Assembly (NCBI GenBank): GCA_902541315.1
Contig: CACBQF010000001.1
Coordinates: 1 to 64,000 of the forward strand
Direction: 5' to 3'
Length of the DNA: 64,000 nucleotides
Origin: an uncultured Pelagibacteraceae bacterium
GTDB lineage: Bacteria > Pseudomonadota > Alphaproteobacteria > Pelagibacterales > Pelagibacteraceae
Position numbers and translations under genes: made by a program. The notes under the pieces are model-generated. The model was given only the letters and a program-made list of their open reading frames with translations. It ran no database searches and was not told the origin of the DNA. This document shows, piece after piece, positions 34,467-43,942 of the stretch. The first letter of the stretch is position 1. Each line of letters starts with the position of its first letter.

Positions 34467-35609
34467 CTAATATGTAAGTTTTTTTTGAGTATCGAAATCT
34501 CTTAAATTTAATCTCTTTATAATATTTATGATTCTATTTGATGACTTACCATCTCCATAAGGATTTTTAATATTTTTTATTTTATTTAGAAAAACCTTAT
34601 TAGTAACTTTTTTAATAGCTTTCAGAATTTCATTGGTATTATGATTGACATTAATAATATTTCTTGGTTTTTCTCTACCCTCTTGTCTAGATCCGATATT
34701 GATTACTGGAACCTTAAAACTTGATGCCTCATGTATTCCTGAACTAGAATTTCCTAAAAGAACCATCTTACCACTTAATAATGTTTTATATTCGGATAAA
34801 TTTAGAGTAGAAATATGATTTAATTTTGCTTTTTTTATCTCTTTCAAAATAAATTTTGATCCTGCATCATTATTTGGATAAACAATTAAATGTTGTATTT
34901 TGCTTTTTTTAACTGCATTTAATGTTTTTTTTATTTGTTTGGCTGAGTTTTTTAATTCGCTTGTGACTGGATGTTGTATAATTAATAAAAAAAAATTATC
35001 AACATTAATATTAAATTTTTTTTTAATATATTTTTTTTCTAACAATTTTTCTAAATTTAATGCATCAATTGAAGGGCACCCTACTGGAAAAATATGTTTT
35101 GGTATTTCACCTAATTTTATGAGCCTTTTTTTTGTATTTTTGTTTGCAGTGAAATGGAAATTTGAAAACTTTGACATTGCATGACGAAGAGACTCATCTA
35201 TAGTACCAGAAACTTCTCCACCTTGCACGTGACCAACTGGAACATTCATGTGAGCACCAGCAACACAAATTGCAAAATTAGCTGCTATATCAAAACCTGA
35301 TAAAATAATATCTGGTTTAGACTTCTTAATAATTTTTGCTAAATTTTTAAAGACTATACCTATAGCTCTTACCATTTCAGCACCGTCATTTTTTTTAAAA
35401 TAGTCTTTATCAAACATCTCAAATTTAGTGAAAATCTTAAATTTTTCTTTTTTTATTTCATTAATTGTGTAACCATGTTTTTTAACTAGATGTAATCCGG
35501 TGACAATTAGATCATAATCTAATCCTTTATCTTTTTGGATAAGTTTTATAATTGGTTTGAATCTACTAAAATCAGCTCGTCTTTCAGTAATAATTAAAAT
35601 TTTTTTCAT
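34467..35609 (-). CDS. neuC: UDP-N-acetylglucosamine 2-epimerase, hydrolysing (NeuC/LegG)
   Basis: A 380-residue GT-B-like epimerase. ITERRADFSRFKPIIKLI is the N-terminal NeuC/LegG signature, followed by HVQGGEVSGTIDESLRHAMSK near residue 128-148 (UDP-binding and catalytic region), FPVGCPSIDA near 177, and LLGNSSSGIHEASSF near 280. It yields ManNAc (or the 2,4-diacetamido-6-deoxy-mannose analogue) plus UDP, the substrate of NeuB. Gene order neuA-neuB-neuC on the minus strand with one-base or shorter gaps fits a complete nonulosonate module. Confidence 0.9.
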   Translation of the reverse strand: MKKILIITERRADFSRFKPIIKLIQKDKGLDYDLIVTGLHLVKKHGYTINEIKKEKFKIFTKFEMFDKDYFKKNDGAEMVRAIGIVFKNLAKIIKKSKPDIILSGFDIAANFAICVAGAHMNVPVGHVQGGEVSGTIDESLRHAMSKFSNFHFTANKNTKKRLIKLGEIPKHIFPVGCPSIDALNLEKLLEKKYIKKKFNINVDNFFLLIIQHPVTSELKNSAKQIKKTLNAVKKSKIQHLIVYPNNDAGSKFILKEIKKAKLNHISTLNLSEYKTLLSGKMVLLGNSSSGIHEASSFKVPVINIGSRQEGREKPRNIINVNHNTNEILKAIKKVTNKVFLNKIKNIKNPYGDGKSSNRIINIIKRLNLRDFDTQKKLTY

Positions 35610-36643
35610 TACTTTAAATGATTTTTTTTAATCAAAGTATTTTTTTTAATTCTTTTTTTTGTTTTTTTTCCTAAAATTTTTTTATAATCCTTAGCTAAAA
35701 AATCTCCTGTTCCTGGTCTTTTAGGAAAACAATTTTTTTTGGTTATTTTATGACCCTTAGGAATTTCCTCAGTTGCAACTAGTGATGCAAAAGCAAATTT
35801 AAGTGTAGATTTTTCGTCTTTAACAGCCTTTTTTACATCTCCTTTAGCATAAAATATTTCTTTTGATCCTTTTATTAAAGTTTTAAGCTCATTTGGATCC
35901 ATTGAAGCTGAGATATCTGGCCCTTTACTTTTTTTGCTATCAGTAAAATGCTTTTCAATAACATTTGCACCTAATGCAATAGCTCCTAAGCAGGGAAAAA
36001 TCGACTCTGAATGATCAGATAATCCAACTAAAGCATCTGAAAAGTTTTTTTTTAAAGTTTTAATTGCACCAAGGCGAATTAAGTTTGATGGTGTTGGATA
36101 GATATTAGTGCAATGTAAAAGCACATAAGGTATTTTATATTTTCTAATTATGGTCACTGCAGGCTTTATTGACTTAATCGTATTCATCCCAGTACTCAAA
36201 ATTATAGGTTTTTTTTGTTTAGCAATATATTCTACAAGAGGATAATTGTTGCATTCACCTGAGCCAATTTTAAAAGCCGGAACTTTAAATTTTACTAATC
36301 TATTAACAGCTTTTCGAGAAAAAGGAGTGCTTATAAATATTAAACCTTTTTTTTTTGTATATTGCATGAGCTCATACTCATCTTTCTCTGATAAAGCACA
36401 TTTTTTAATTATATCAAATATATTTTTAGTTGTATGTGAAGGTATAATTTTTTTGGCTTCCTCTGACATTTCATCTTCGGGTATATGTGTTTGATGTTTT
36501 ATTATCTCAACTCCCGTTTTAGCTGCTAAATCAACAAGATTTTTTGCTTTTTTTAATGATCCATTATGATTAATGCCAAGTTCAGCAATGATTAATGGAG
36601 GATAATTATTTCCGATTAGTCTTTTTCCGATTTTAAATTTCAT
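35609..36643 (-). CDS. neuB: N-acetylneuraminate/legionaminate synthase with SAF domain
   Basis: Condenses PEP with an N-acylated mannosamine-type sugar. In 344 residues, an N-terminal TIM barrel (IIAELGINHNGSLKKA, CALSEKDEYELMQYTKK, STPFS, KIGSGECNN, LSTGMN, VGLSDHS and EKHFTDSK, where the last two hold the metal-binding His) is followed from about 280 by the SAF/antifreeze-like domain (ASLVATEEIPKGHKIT). This is the standard architecture. The ATG at 36643 is preferred to a TTG nine bases earlier. Whether the product is sialic or legionaminic acid cannot be decided here. Confidence 0.93.
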   Translation of the reverse strand: MKFKIGKRLIGNNYPPLIIAELGINHNGSLKKAKNLVDLAAKTGVEIIKHQTHIPEDEMSEEAKKIIPSHTTKNIFDIIKKCALSEKDEYELMQYTKKKGLIFISTPFSRKAVNRLVKFKVPAFKIGSGECNNYPLVEYIAKQKKPIILSTGMNTIKSIKPAVTIIRKYKIPYVLLHCTNIYPTPSNLIRLGAIKTLKKNFSDALVGLSDHSESIFPCLGAIALGANVIEKHFTDSKKSKGPDISASMDPNELKTLIKGSKEIFYAKGDVKKAVKDEKSTLKFAFASLVATEEIPKGHKITKKNCFPKRPGTGDFLAKDYKKILGKKTKKRIKKNTLIKKNHLK

Positions 36644-36654
36644 CTGTAACAATA

Positions 36655-37377
36655 TTAAGAGTGTCTTAAATAATATTTCTTAAATAGATAACTGATAATT
36701 TTATAATCAAGATGCGAGTCTATGTCAAAGTTTTGGTAATCTTTAAGCAAGTAACCACCAACTCTTCCATCATACAACTTTGATTTGTTTCTTAAAAAAT
36801 TTGATTTTATTAAATACATTGATGCTACTTGATCATAAACTTCTGGTGATGTTTGTCTTGAGGTTGGTAAATTTTTTATATTTTTACTGATTTTTAAAAA
36901 TCTCTTATTATTTTTCTCTAACATATTGAAATATGGGTTTTTTCTTGATTTAGCAATTGTAATTACAGAGTCAAACTTTTCAATTTTAGAAAAAGTAAAT
37001 CTTAAAATACCATCAATATCCTTTAAATTTCTTAACGGATTTGTACAATCAAGGTCAAAAAAAAAGTCATATTTTTTTTTATTAATTTTTTCTATTTTAT
37101 TTAGCGCGTCTTTCCATACTAAAAATTTAGATGTATTTTTTTGTGCAAGTTTTTTATTTCTTAAAAATAATATTTTTGCTCCATATTTTCTTGAAATTTT
37201 AGCAATTTTTTTTGAGTCTGTAGATATATAAACGTTATCAATAATTTTTGATTTCTGAGCTTGAAGTATTGACCAAGCGATCAAAGGTTTGCCACAAAAA
37301 TCAATAATATTTTTATTTTTTATGCCTTTGCTGCCTCCTCTAGCTGAAATTACACATAAAATTTTATACTTATGCAT
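36655..37377 (-). CDS. neuA: Acylneuraminate cytidylyltransferase (CMP-nonulosonate synthetase)
   Basis: Activates the NeuB product as CMP-sugar. The 240-residue protein shows ISARGGSKGIKNKNI (CTP-binding P-loop-like motif), YISTDSKKIAKI near residue 50, the DLDCTNPLR acidic site near 108, and LPTSRQTSPEVYDQVASMY near 168. It stands first in the minus-strand module, 12 bases before neuB, after a 77-base spacer shared with the divergent carbamoyltransferase gene. Confidence 0.92.
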   Translation of the reverse strand: MHKYKILCVISARGGSKGIKNKNIIDFCGKPLIAWSILQAQKSKIIDNVYISTDSKKIAKISRKYGAKILFLRNKKLAQKNTSKFLVWKDALNKIEKINKKKYDFFFDLDCTNPLRNLKDIDGILRFTFSKIEKFDSVITIAKSRKNPYFNMLEKNNKRFLKISKNIKNLPTSRQTSPEVYDQVASMYLIKSNFLRNKSKLYDGRVGGYLLKDYQNFDIDSHLDYKIISYLFKKYYLRHS

Positions 37378-37454
37378 GTCAATTGATTATTTTATTTCTT
37401 ATTTAATTGTATAAGTATATTCATAAATTTACTAATGAAATATTAATCTAGATT

Positions 37455-39173
37455 ATGAAAAAAAATGACTTTATAATTTTAGGTATAAATTTCTCTGGTG
37501 GTCACGACACCTCAGCAGCTTTAATGATTAATGGTAAGCTAAAATGTGCTTATGAGGAAGAGAGATTTAATTTAGAGAAACATACAAATAAATTTCCAAT
37601 AGTATCAATTGAGTCGTGTCTTAAAAACTACAAAATTAAAAAAGAAGAAATAGATTTAGTATGTTTAGGTTTTGATCAAAAAAAATTTATAAGAGAAAAA
37701 TATTTAGATATGGCACTTAAAGATGATAGATATATTAAAGTATTAATTAATGATATTGAGATAATTAGAAAAGCTTTAATAAATGAAAAAATTATTAAAA
37801 AATACTTTCCAAACAATAAGATAAAAATTTTTGATCATTACGATTGTCATCATGCTAGTGTTTACTTTCCAAGTGGACTCAAAAAATCATTATTAGTGTC
37901 TTATGATGGTAAAGCAGAAATTAACAGTTCATCAATTAAGGTTGCTAAAGGAAATAAATTTCTAGATTTAAAATTATTTGATAAATATCCTAATTCATTA
38001 GGTTATATTTATGCTGCAATAACTCATTATCTAGGTTGGAAATTTTTTTGCGACGAGGGAATTATAATGGGATTAGCACCATACGGAAATGCTTATACAA
38101 AAAAGAAGGAAAAAAAAATAATAGATATTTTTAGAGAAATTATAAAAATAAAAAATAACAATGTTTTTATTGATGAAAGTTGGATCTCTTTTAATTTACA
38201 GAGAGATAAATGGGTAAGTGATAAATTTATAAATTTTTTTGGAAAGCCCAGAAAACCGGGTAGCAAAATAGAAAAGATACATAAAGATATAGCTGCGGCG
38301 TTACAAAAAAGAATAGAAGAAGTAATAATACAGGTAACTAAAAGTTTAAGAAAAAAATTTAATATAGAGAATTTATGTTTTTCTGGTGGATTGGCTCTAA
38401 ATTGTTCTTTAAATGGAAAAATTTTAGCAAAAAAAATATTTGATAAATTTTATGTACATCCTGGATCAGGAGATCAAGGTCAGGCAATTGGGGCATGTTA
38501 CCTAGGACATCTTAGTAAATATCCTAATTTTAAATTTGAAAAGAATAATAATTACTATCTAGGAACTGGTTACAATCAAAGATCATTAAGTAAATCCATT
38601 AACAAATATAAGAAAAGTTTAAGAATTATAAAAACTGATAATATATTTGAAAAGACAGCAGCATATCTAAAAGATGGTAAAATTGGTGCAATTTTTAATG
38701 GAAGATCTGAATTTGGTCCTAGAGCTTTAGGTAACAGAAGTATTATTTGCAAACCATACCCAAAAGGAATGAAAGATTATCTAAATAAAAAAGTAAAATT
38801 TAGAGAAAACTTTAGGCCTTTTGCACCAATTATTTTAAAAAATTTTCAAAATAAATACTTTAATTCTACTGAGGAAAGTCCACATATGTTGTATGCAATT
38901 AAGGCAAAAAAAAAATTAATCAATAAAATTTCTGCTACAGTGCACGTTGATGGAACTTCTAGAGTTCAAACTGTAACTAAAACTAGTAATACGAGTCTAT
39001 ATAATGTTTTAAAAGAATTTTATAACATTACAGATGTTCCAGTGTTACTGAATACATCTTTTAATGTAAAAGGACAACCAATCGTTGATAACCCTGATAG
39101 TGCATTAAAAACATTTTTAAAAACTAAAATTGACTTTTTAATTTTGGATAAAAATTTAATTATCAAAACTTAA
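37455..39173 (+). CDS. NodU/CmcH-type carbamoyltransferase
   Basis: Full-length (572 residues) O-carbamoyltransferase that uses carbamoyl phosphate and ATP to add a carbamoyl group to a sugar. The N-terminal Kae1-like domain has GINFSGGHDTSAALM, a conserved E..RF near residue 38, HYDCHHASVYFPSG near 125 (metal-binding His) and SYDGKAE near 149. The C-terminal YrdC-like domain has NGRSEFGPRALGNRS near 418, KFRENFRPFAPI near 450 and LLNTSFNVKGQPIV near 530. It would decorate the glycan, as NodU and related proteins do. It converges with the next gene, their stops overlapping by four bases. Confidence 0.92.
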   Translation: MKKNDFIILGINFSGGHDTSAALMINGKLKCAYEEERFNLEKHTNKFPIVSIESCLKNYKIKKEEIDLVCLGFDQKKFIREKYLDMALKDDRYIKVLINDIEIIRKALINEKIIKKYFPNNKIKIFDHYDCHHASVYFPSGLKKSLLVSYDGKAEINSSSIKVAKGNKFLDLKLFDKYPNSLGYIYAAITHYLGWKFFCDEGIIMGLAPYGNAYTKKKEKKIIDIFREIIKIKNNNVFIDESWISFNLQRDKWVSDKFINFFGKPRKPGSKIEKIHKDIAAALQKRIEEVIIQVTKSLRKKFNIENLCFSGGLALNCSLNGKILAKKIFDKFYVHPGSGDQGQAIGACYLGHLSKYPNFKFEKNNNYYLGTGYNQRSLSKSINKYKKSLRIIKTDNIFEKTAAYLKDGKIGAIFNGRSEFGPRALGNRSIICKPYPKGMKDYLNKKVKFRENFRPFAPIILKNFQNKYFNSTEESPHMLYAIKAKKKLINKISATVHVDGTSRVQTVTKTSNTSLYNVLKEFYNITDVPVLLNTSFNVKGQPIVDNPDSALKTFLKTKIDFLILDKNLIIKT

Positions 39174-40588
39174 AGAAAATTCTCAATAATTGATGCGATA
39201 TTTTTAGATGCGTTTCCTTTAAATTTCCCTATTTCGATATCTACAATTTTTTTTCGTTCATTTGAATTATTTTGCGGATTTTTAAGATAATCATTTATAT
39301 AACTTATAAGTTCTTTTGGGTTATTTGCTAACTTTATAGAACCAGATTTTACAATTCTTTGATTGTGATCTAAGTTTTTATCTAGTTTATGTAGATTTTG
39401 TCGCCAGTTTTTTTTATGATCATAATTATACATTTTTTCAAGATTATCGAAATTTACGTTCACAATAGGCTTGTTGAAAATACACGCCTCAATATTAATT
39501 GTAGAAAAAATATTTACAATTACATCAGAGTGATAAATAAGGTTTATTAGCATCTCTTGTTCTTCTCTACTGATATCAAAGTTTTCATCATATGATAATA
39601 TTTTGGGATTATTAATTCTTAAAAATTTATATTTTGTGTTTAATTCTTCAAATATACTTAAGGCAGATCCAAATAATGGTTTGCCATTTTTGTTTTTGTA
39701 AAAAAGAGGATGAATTCTCGTAATTAATTGAGAATTATTAATTTCACTATTTTGTATAGCCTCACAAATTATTTTTGTTATATTTGGATTAAATTGAAAA
39801 GTACTAGGACCTTTAGTAAAAAAGGTTATTAAATTTTTGTTAACATCAAGATTTAAACCTTCAAAAAATTTTGATTTAGAAATAGGTTTTTTGTTATAAT
39901 AATCGTCAAAATGTGCTACCCCACCAACATAAATTTTTTTTTCATCAACATCATGAAATTTTATTAATTCATTTTTCATAATATCTGTCCAAGATATTAC
40001 TCTATCTGGATGAAAACTAGCATATCCCCTGGTAGTAGTATTATCCCAACTTAGAATAACAGCACAATTTTTTATATTTTTTTTTTTAGCAGCTCGCAAA
40101 ATAAATTCATCGAAACTAAAAGTTCCAAGACTTGTAGTAAGCACTAAATCTGGAGATAGTTTATTTATTAAATTATCTAAATTTGATGGATAAAAATTTT
40201 TTGTCAGTCTTAAAGTCAATTTTCTTAAAAATCTTATATTATTAAATAAACTTATCAAAAAAGTAAAAAATATTTTTCTGAAAAAATTTGTATTTTTGAA
40301 TATTTCTTCGAAATTATTTTTTGGTGTAGTGTATTTTCCACCATGAATAAAATACCTTAATAACTCTACAAAATTATAAATTTTATTTGAAAATTTGAAT
40401 TTGTTAAATTCATCTTCATTTATTTGTTCGTACTGTATGTTATCATCCTCAACATTTTTTTTTGTAGAGTTTGCATTTTTTGATAATAAAATAATTTTAT
40501 ACTTTTTTGATAATTCTTTTAAAATACCTGTATGGCAAATATACCTTAATGAAAAACCATTGGTAATATTAATTAATATTTTTTTCAC
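39170..40588 (-). CDS. GT-B-like surface carbohydrate protein, paralogue of the gene at 41.5 kb
   Basis: A 472-residue protein starting at GTG. It shares a block pattern with the gene at 41513: F.LRY.....L...L.K at the N terminus, SWDNTTTRGYASFHPDRVISW near residue 183 (pattern SWDN.T..GY.S...D....W), IM..EL..FHD, GGVAHFD, RIHPLF near 295, and FSTINIEACIFNKPIVN near 365. These fit a CDP-glycerol/surface-carbohydrate type transferase (two Rossmann halves, RxHP and S-T-x-x-E-A donor site). The product is unknown. It overlaps the carbamoyltransferase stop and follows an SDR gene. Confidence 0.6.
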   Translation of the reverse strand: MKKILINITNGFSLRYICHTGILKELSKKYKIILLSKNANSTKKNVEDDNIQYEQINEDEFNKFKFSNKIYNFVELLRYFIHGGKYTTPKNNFEEIFKNTNFFRKIFFTFLISLFNNIRFLRKLTLRLTKNFYPSNLDNLINKLSPDLVLTTSLGTFSFDEFILRAAKKKNIKNCAVILSWDNTTTRGYASFHPDRVISWTDIMKNELIKFHDVDEKKIYVGGVAHFDDYYNKKPISKSKFFEGLNLDVNKNLITFFTKGPSTFQFNPNITKIICEAIQNSEINNSQLITRIHPLFYKNKNGKPLFGSALSIFEELNTKYKFLRINNPKILSYDENFDISREEQEMLINLIYHSDVIVNIFSTINIEACIFNKPIVNVNFDNLEKMYNYDHKKNWRQNLHKLDKNLDHNQRIVKSGSIKLANNPKELISYINDYLKNPQNNSNERKKIVDIEIGKFKGNASKNIASIIENFL

Positions 40589-40617
40589 TTAATTAAATTT
40601 ATTTCATAAGGTCTATA

Positions 40618-41439
40618 TCAAGTGACTGTCCATCCTCCATCTATTATTAAGTTGGATCCAGTCATATAAGAAGATGCATCAGAGCATAAAAATTGTATTG
40701 CTCCGTTATATTCATGCTTAAATGACATCCTGTTAAGTAAAGTTTTTGAGGAGTATTTTTTTTTGAAATTTTTAGTTTGTTTGTGTTCAACTCCAGATGG
40801 TGTTAACAAATTAAATCTTATTTTAGTTTTTTTAAAATAGGCAGCTAAGTACTTATTAAGCCCAATAATCCCAAATTTTGATACAATATAATCTGCGGGC
40901 TTGAATAGTTTTTGCTTACCCTTTTCTTCATAAATTCCCTGATCAGGAGCCACTAAGCCATAGTTTGACCCAATATTGATTAAGTGCCCTTTCTTTATCT
41001 TTGAAAAGTACTTTACAATCACTTGAGCAATCAACAGTGCTCCAGTTAAATTAATTTCTAAAGATTTTTTCCACATCTCTATTGGATATTTTTCAAAAGA
41101 AGAAAATTGTTTTTTATTAAATTTTTTATCAAACGGTGCATTCATTGCTGAAGCATTAATTACAACATCAAGTTTACCAAACTTTTTTAAGACCTTCCTT
41201 AAACAGTTCTCTATTGATTTTCTATCAGTTACATTAACCTTATAAAAAAAGATATCTTTGTTATTTTTCTTTTTATAATCATTAAAATTAATAGTAAAAT
41301 TTTGTTTATTTAAATCTGCTACGCATATTTTTGCTTTTTGATTTACTAAATGTTTTGAAAATTCCGAACCAATCAAACCACAACCTCCGAAAATAAGTAT
41401 TACTTTATCTTCTACACTTAAAATATTATCTTTTTTCAT
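40618..41439 (-). CDS. Short-chain dehydrogenase/reductase (classical)
   Basis: A 273-residue classical SDR. The cofactor motif is ILIFGGCGLIGSEFSKHL, an unusual form of TGxxxGxG; INASAMNAP near residue 90 corresponds to NNAG; the catalytic Ser is in INIGSNYGL near 155 and the catalytic pair is Y..SK (ADYIVSKFGIIG near 185). SSYMTGSNLIIDGGWT closes the fold as in FabG-type enzymes. It sits between two GT-B paralogues and resembles the PtmA-like oxidoreductases found in nonulosonate loci. Its sugar or keto-acid substrate is unknown. Confidence 0.83.
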   Translation of the reverse strand: MKKDNILSVEDKVILIFGGCGLIGSEFSKHLVNQKAKICVADLNKQNFTINFNDYKKKNNKDIFFYKVNVTDRKSIENCLRKVLKKFGKLDVVINASAMNAPFDKKFNKKQFSSFEKYPIEMWKKSLEINLTGALLIAQVIVKYFSKIKKGHLINIGSNYGLVAPDQGIYEEKGKQKLFKPADYIVSKFGIIGLNKYLAAYFKKTKIRFNLLTPSGVEHKQTKNFKKKYSSKTLLNRMSFKHEYNGAIQFLCSDASSYMTGSNLIIDGGWTVT

Positions 41440-41512
41440 ACTGTTATTAAAAAAATTATTATATATTGAAGATCAGACTACATTAAAAATTATTTATAGC
41501 CATTAAAAACAA

Positions 41513-42937
41513 ATGAAAAAATACATTTTTTTACCTCTTTACAGAAGTTTTGGCTTTAGATATCTGATTAGCTCAGGCCTAATTAAAAACCTTGCAAAAA
41601 GATTTACTATAGTAGTTTTTATAGATATTGAAAAAAGATCATTTTATGAACCTTATTTTGATGGAATAGATGTAATTTATGAAAATTTAGATACCAAAAA
41701 AATTGATGAAAAAAAAAATTCAATTTTTTTCGATTTCATTCATATTTTAAAAAAATTTATTTGTGGGCAAAAAAAAAATTATAATAATAATTCAGTAAAT
41801 ATGTGGAAAATTAAATTTAAGGAAGAAATTAAAAAAAAAAAATTTTTTGCTATATATTTTTTGGGATTTCTATTAAGAAATTTAAAAATATTAAGAAAAT
41901 TATTTTTGATTTTTGAAAAATTAATTGACCCTAAAAATATATTTAATCATTACTTTGAAAAATATAGGCCTAAGGCAGTTATTCTTACATCCTATGGATA
42001 TGATTATGATCAATATTTTGTGAGAGATGCAAAAAAATTTCAATGCAAATCGATTTCGATCATCTATAGTTGGGATAACCCAACATCAAAAGGTTATAAG
42101 TCCTCAGATTCAGATTTATATTTAGTTTGGAACAAAATAATGCGAGACGAACTAAATATTTTCCATGATATTCCCAATAAAAAAATTAAGATATGTGGGG
42201 TCTCTCACTGGGATATCTTTTTTAATCAGTATAAAGATCAAAAAATTTTGAAAGATGATTTTTACAAAGAAAACTCTATAAACAAAAAAAATAAGGTCAT
42301 ACTTTTTTTTTCATCTGCTCCAAGAGATTTTAAAAATAGTTTTAAAATAATTGATTCTATATTAGAAAAATTTAAAAATAATGACAGTATTACTCTTGTC
42401 GCAAGAATGCATCCACATTATATGGACGATGTAATATGTAATAAATATTTAAATAATAAAAGTTCATTCTTTATCGATCAACTCAAAAAAAAATTCAAAG
42501 AAAAATTAATTTTTAAAAATCCAAAAATGATTAAGTTCGGTAAAAATTCCTCTGAGGTGTTTTACCCTGCCGAAGATATCAAAGAATTAACTAAACTATA
42601 TAGCTCTGCAAATTTATTCATAAATGAATATTCAACTACTCAATTAGAGGCTTGTATATTTAATATACCAATTATAAATGCTGCCATAGGCAATTATAGA
42701 AATACTGAACATAGTCTATCTGTATACGAACAACATCATCATCTTTGGAATTTGAAAAAATATAAATTCACAAAAAATATAGAGGATTATAATGAATTGC
42801 ATAATGTAATAAAAACACAAATAGACAACCCAGAAGAACTTGAACAAAATAGAAAAAAATTTGTTGATATATTCTTAGAAAATGTAAAAGGCAAAGGATC
42901 GGAGAATATCATTAATAATATTAATGATTTAATTTAA
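41513..42937 (+). CDS. GT-B-like surface carbohydrate protein, paralogue of the gene at 39.2 kb
   Basis: A 474-residue protein. It matches the block pattern of the 39170-40588 product: FGFRYLISSGLIKNLAKRF at the N terminus, YSWDNPTSKGYKSSDSDLYL near residue 187, IMRDELNIFHD, GVSHWD, RMHPHY near 300 and YSTTQLEACIFNIPIINA near 378. Likely a transferase of the CDP-glycerol/surface carbohydrate type, not a nucleotide-sugar enzyme. It is divergent from the SDR gene across a 73-base spacer, and its last nine bases overlap the convergent oxidoreductase gene. Confidence 0.6.
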   Translation: MKKYIFLPLYRSFGFRYLISSGLIKNLAKRFTIVVFIDIEKRSFYEPYFDGIDVIYENLDTKKIDEKKNSIFFDFIHILKKFICGQKKNYNNNSVNMWKIKFKEEIKKKKFFAIYFLGFLLRNLKILRKLFLIFEKLIDPKNIFNHYFEKYRPKAVILTSYGYDYDQYFVRDAKKFQCKSISIIYSWDNPTSKGYKSSDSDLYLVWNKIMRDELNIFHDIPNKKIKICGVSHWDIFFNQYKDQKILKDDFYKENSINKKNKVILFFSSAPRDFKNSFKIIDSILEKFKNNDSITLVARMHPHYMDDVICNKYLNNKSSFFIDQLKKKFKEKLIFKNPKMIKFGKNSSEVFYPAEDIKELTKLYSSANLFINEYSTTQLEACIFNIPIINAAIGNYRNTEHSLSVYEQHHHLWNLKKYKFTKNIEDYNELHNVIKTQIDNPEELEQNRKKFVDIFLENVKGKGSENIINNINDLI

Positions 42938-43942
42938 CTTTGATAAATTAGCTTTAATTTTTAAAGCTAAATTTAAACTTTCAATGCTATTTTTGAGATC
43001 CGATATATTTTTGGTTTTTTTTAACTTAATTAAATTGAAGAAATATTTAATTTGATTTTCAAACATTTCATTACGAATAAATCTACCAAAATTTTTTTTA
43101 ACATTTTTATTTAATAAATAATCGTTTATAACCACTTCATTTTTATAATAATCCCAAAATAATGTTTTTTTTGTGCCAGTTATTAACATGTTTCTAATCG
43201 GTGGCCTTTGAAAAAAATCTAGTGTTAGGTTAACAGAAATATTATCTTTTTCAAAATTTATGAGACTATTAACATAATCTTCCACATCAATATTTAAATT
43301 GGAAAGCTTTCCTCCAAATGCATAAACTTTTTTTGGTTTACCAAAAAGGTATATGCAATAATCAAGTTCATGGATTTGAGAATTGATGACTCCTCCACCA
43401 AGTTTCTTTTGTGCCATTGTAGTTTTTTTATAATCCTCGTATTTATGATAATCTGGTAGAAATTCCCCATTATAAATATTGGCTCCACAAAGATTTCCAA
43501 GTTTACCTTTTTCTATTTGATTTTTTATGAAATTTAAACTTTTTAAAAAACGCATTTGATATCCAACCATAAATACTATCTTATTTTTAATTACAATTTT
43601 TTCTAATTTTTTTACATTTTTTGAATTATGGGATAGTGGCTTGTCTATAAATATATGAATTTTTTTTTTTGCAGCTGCTAATGCATACTTCATATGCATT
43701 GAGGTTGGATTGCATATAAAAATCACTTCAGGCCTCTCTAACAAGGCTTTTTCAAAATTTCTGAAAATTTTGATATTATATTTTTTATTCAAATTAAATC
43801 TTTGAACTCTGTTCTTATTGTCCAATGTAAGTTTTCTATTTAATTTTCTATATGCCAAAATTTCAAATTTTGGAAAAAATTTTTTTAAATTTCTAAGATG
43901 TCTTTGTCCAATCGACCCCAAGCCGACAAAAAGAATTTTCAT
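42929..43942 (-). CDS. Gfo/Idh/MocA oxidoreductase
   Basis: A 337-residue NAD(P)-dependent dehydrogenase. The N terminus ILFVGLGSIGQRHLRNLKK is the Rossmann loop; FICNPTSMHMKYALAA near residue 75, IDKPLSHN near 97 (variant of EKP) and GGGVINSQIHELDYCIYLFGKP near 178-199 are the family signs. Its start overlaps the stop of the second cytidylyltransferase by four bases, so it belongs to the second ulosonate-like set together with the two SAF-less NeuB relatives. A role in oxidising or reducing the sugar precursor is likely. Confidence 0.83.
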   Translation of the reverse strand: MKILFVGLGSIGQRHLRNLKKFFPKFEILAYRKLNRKLTLDNKNRVQRFNLNKKYNIKIFRNFEKALLERPEVIFICNPTSMHMKYALAAAKKKIHIFIDKPLSHNSKNVKKLEKIVIKNKIVFMVGYQMRFLKSLNFIKNQIEKGKLGNLCGANIYNGEFLPDYHKYEDYKKTTMAQKKLGGGVINSQIHELDYCIYLFGKPKKVYAFGGKLSNLNIDVEDYVNSLINFEKDNISVNLTLDFFQRPPIRNMLITGTKKTLFWDYYKNEVVINDYLLNKNVKKNFGRFIRNEMFENQIKYFFNLIKLKKTKNISDLKNSIESLNLALKIKANLSKLN

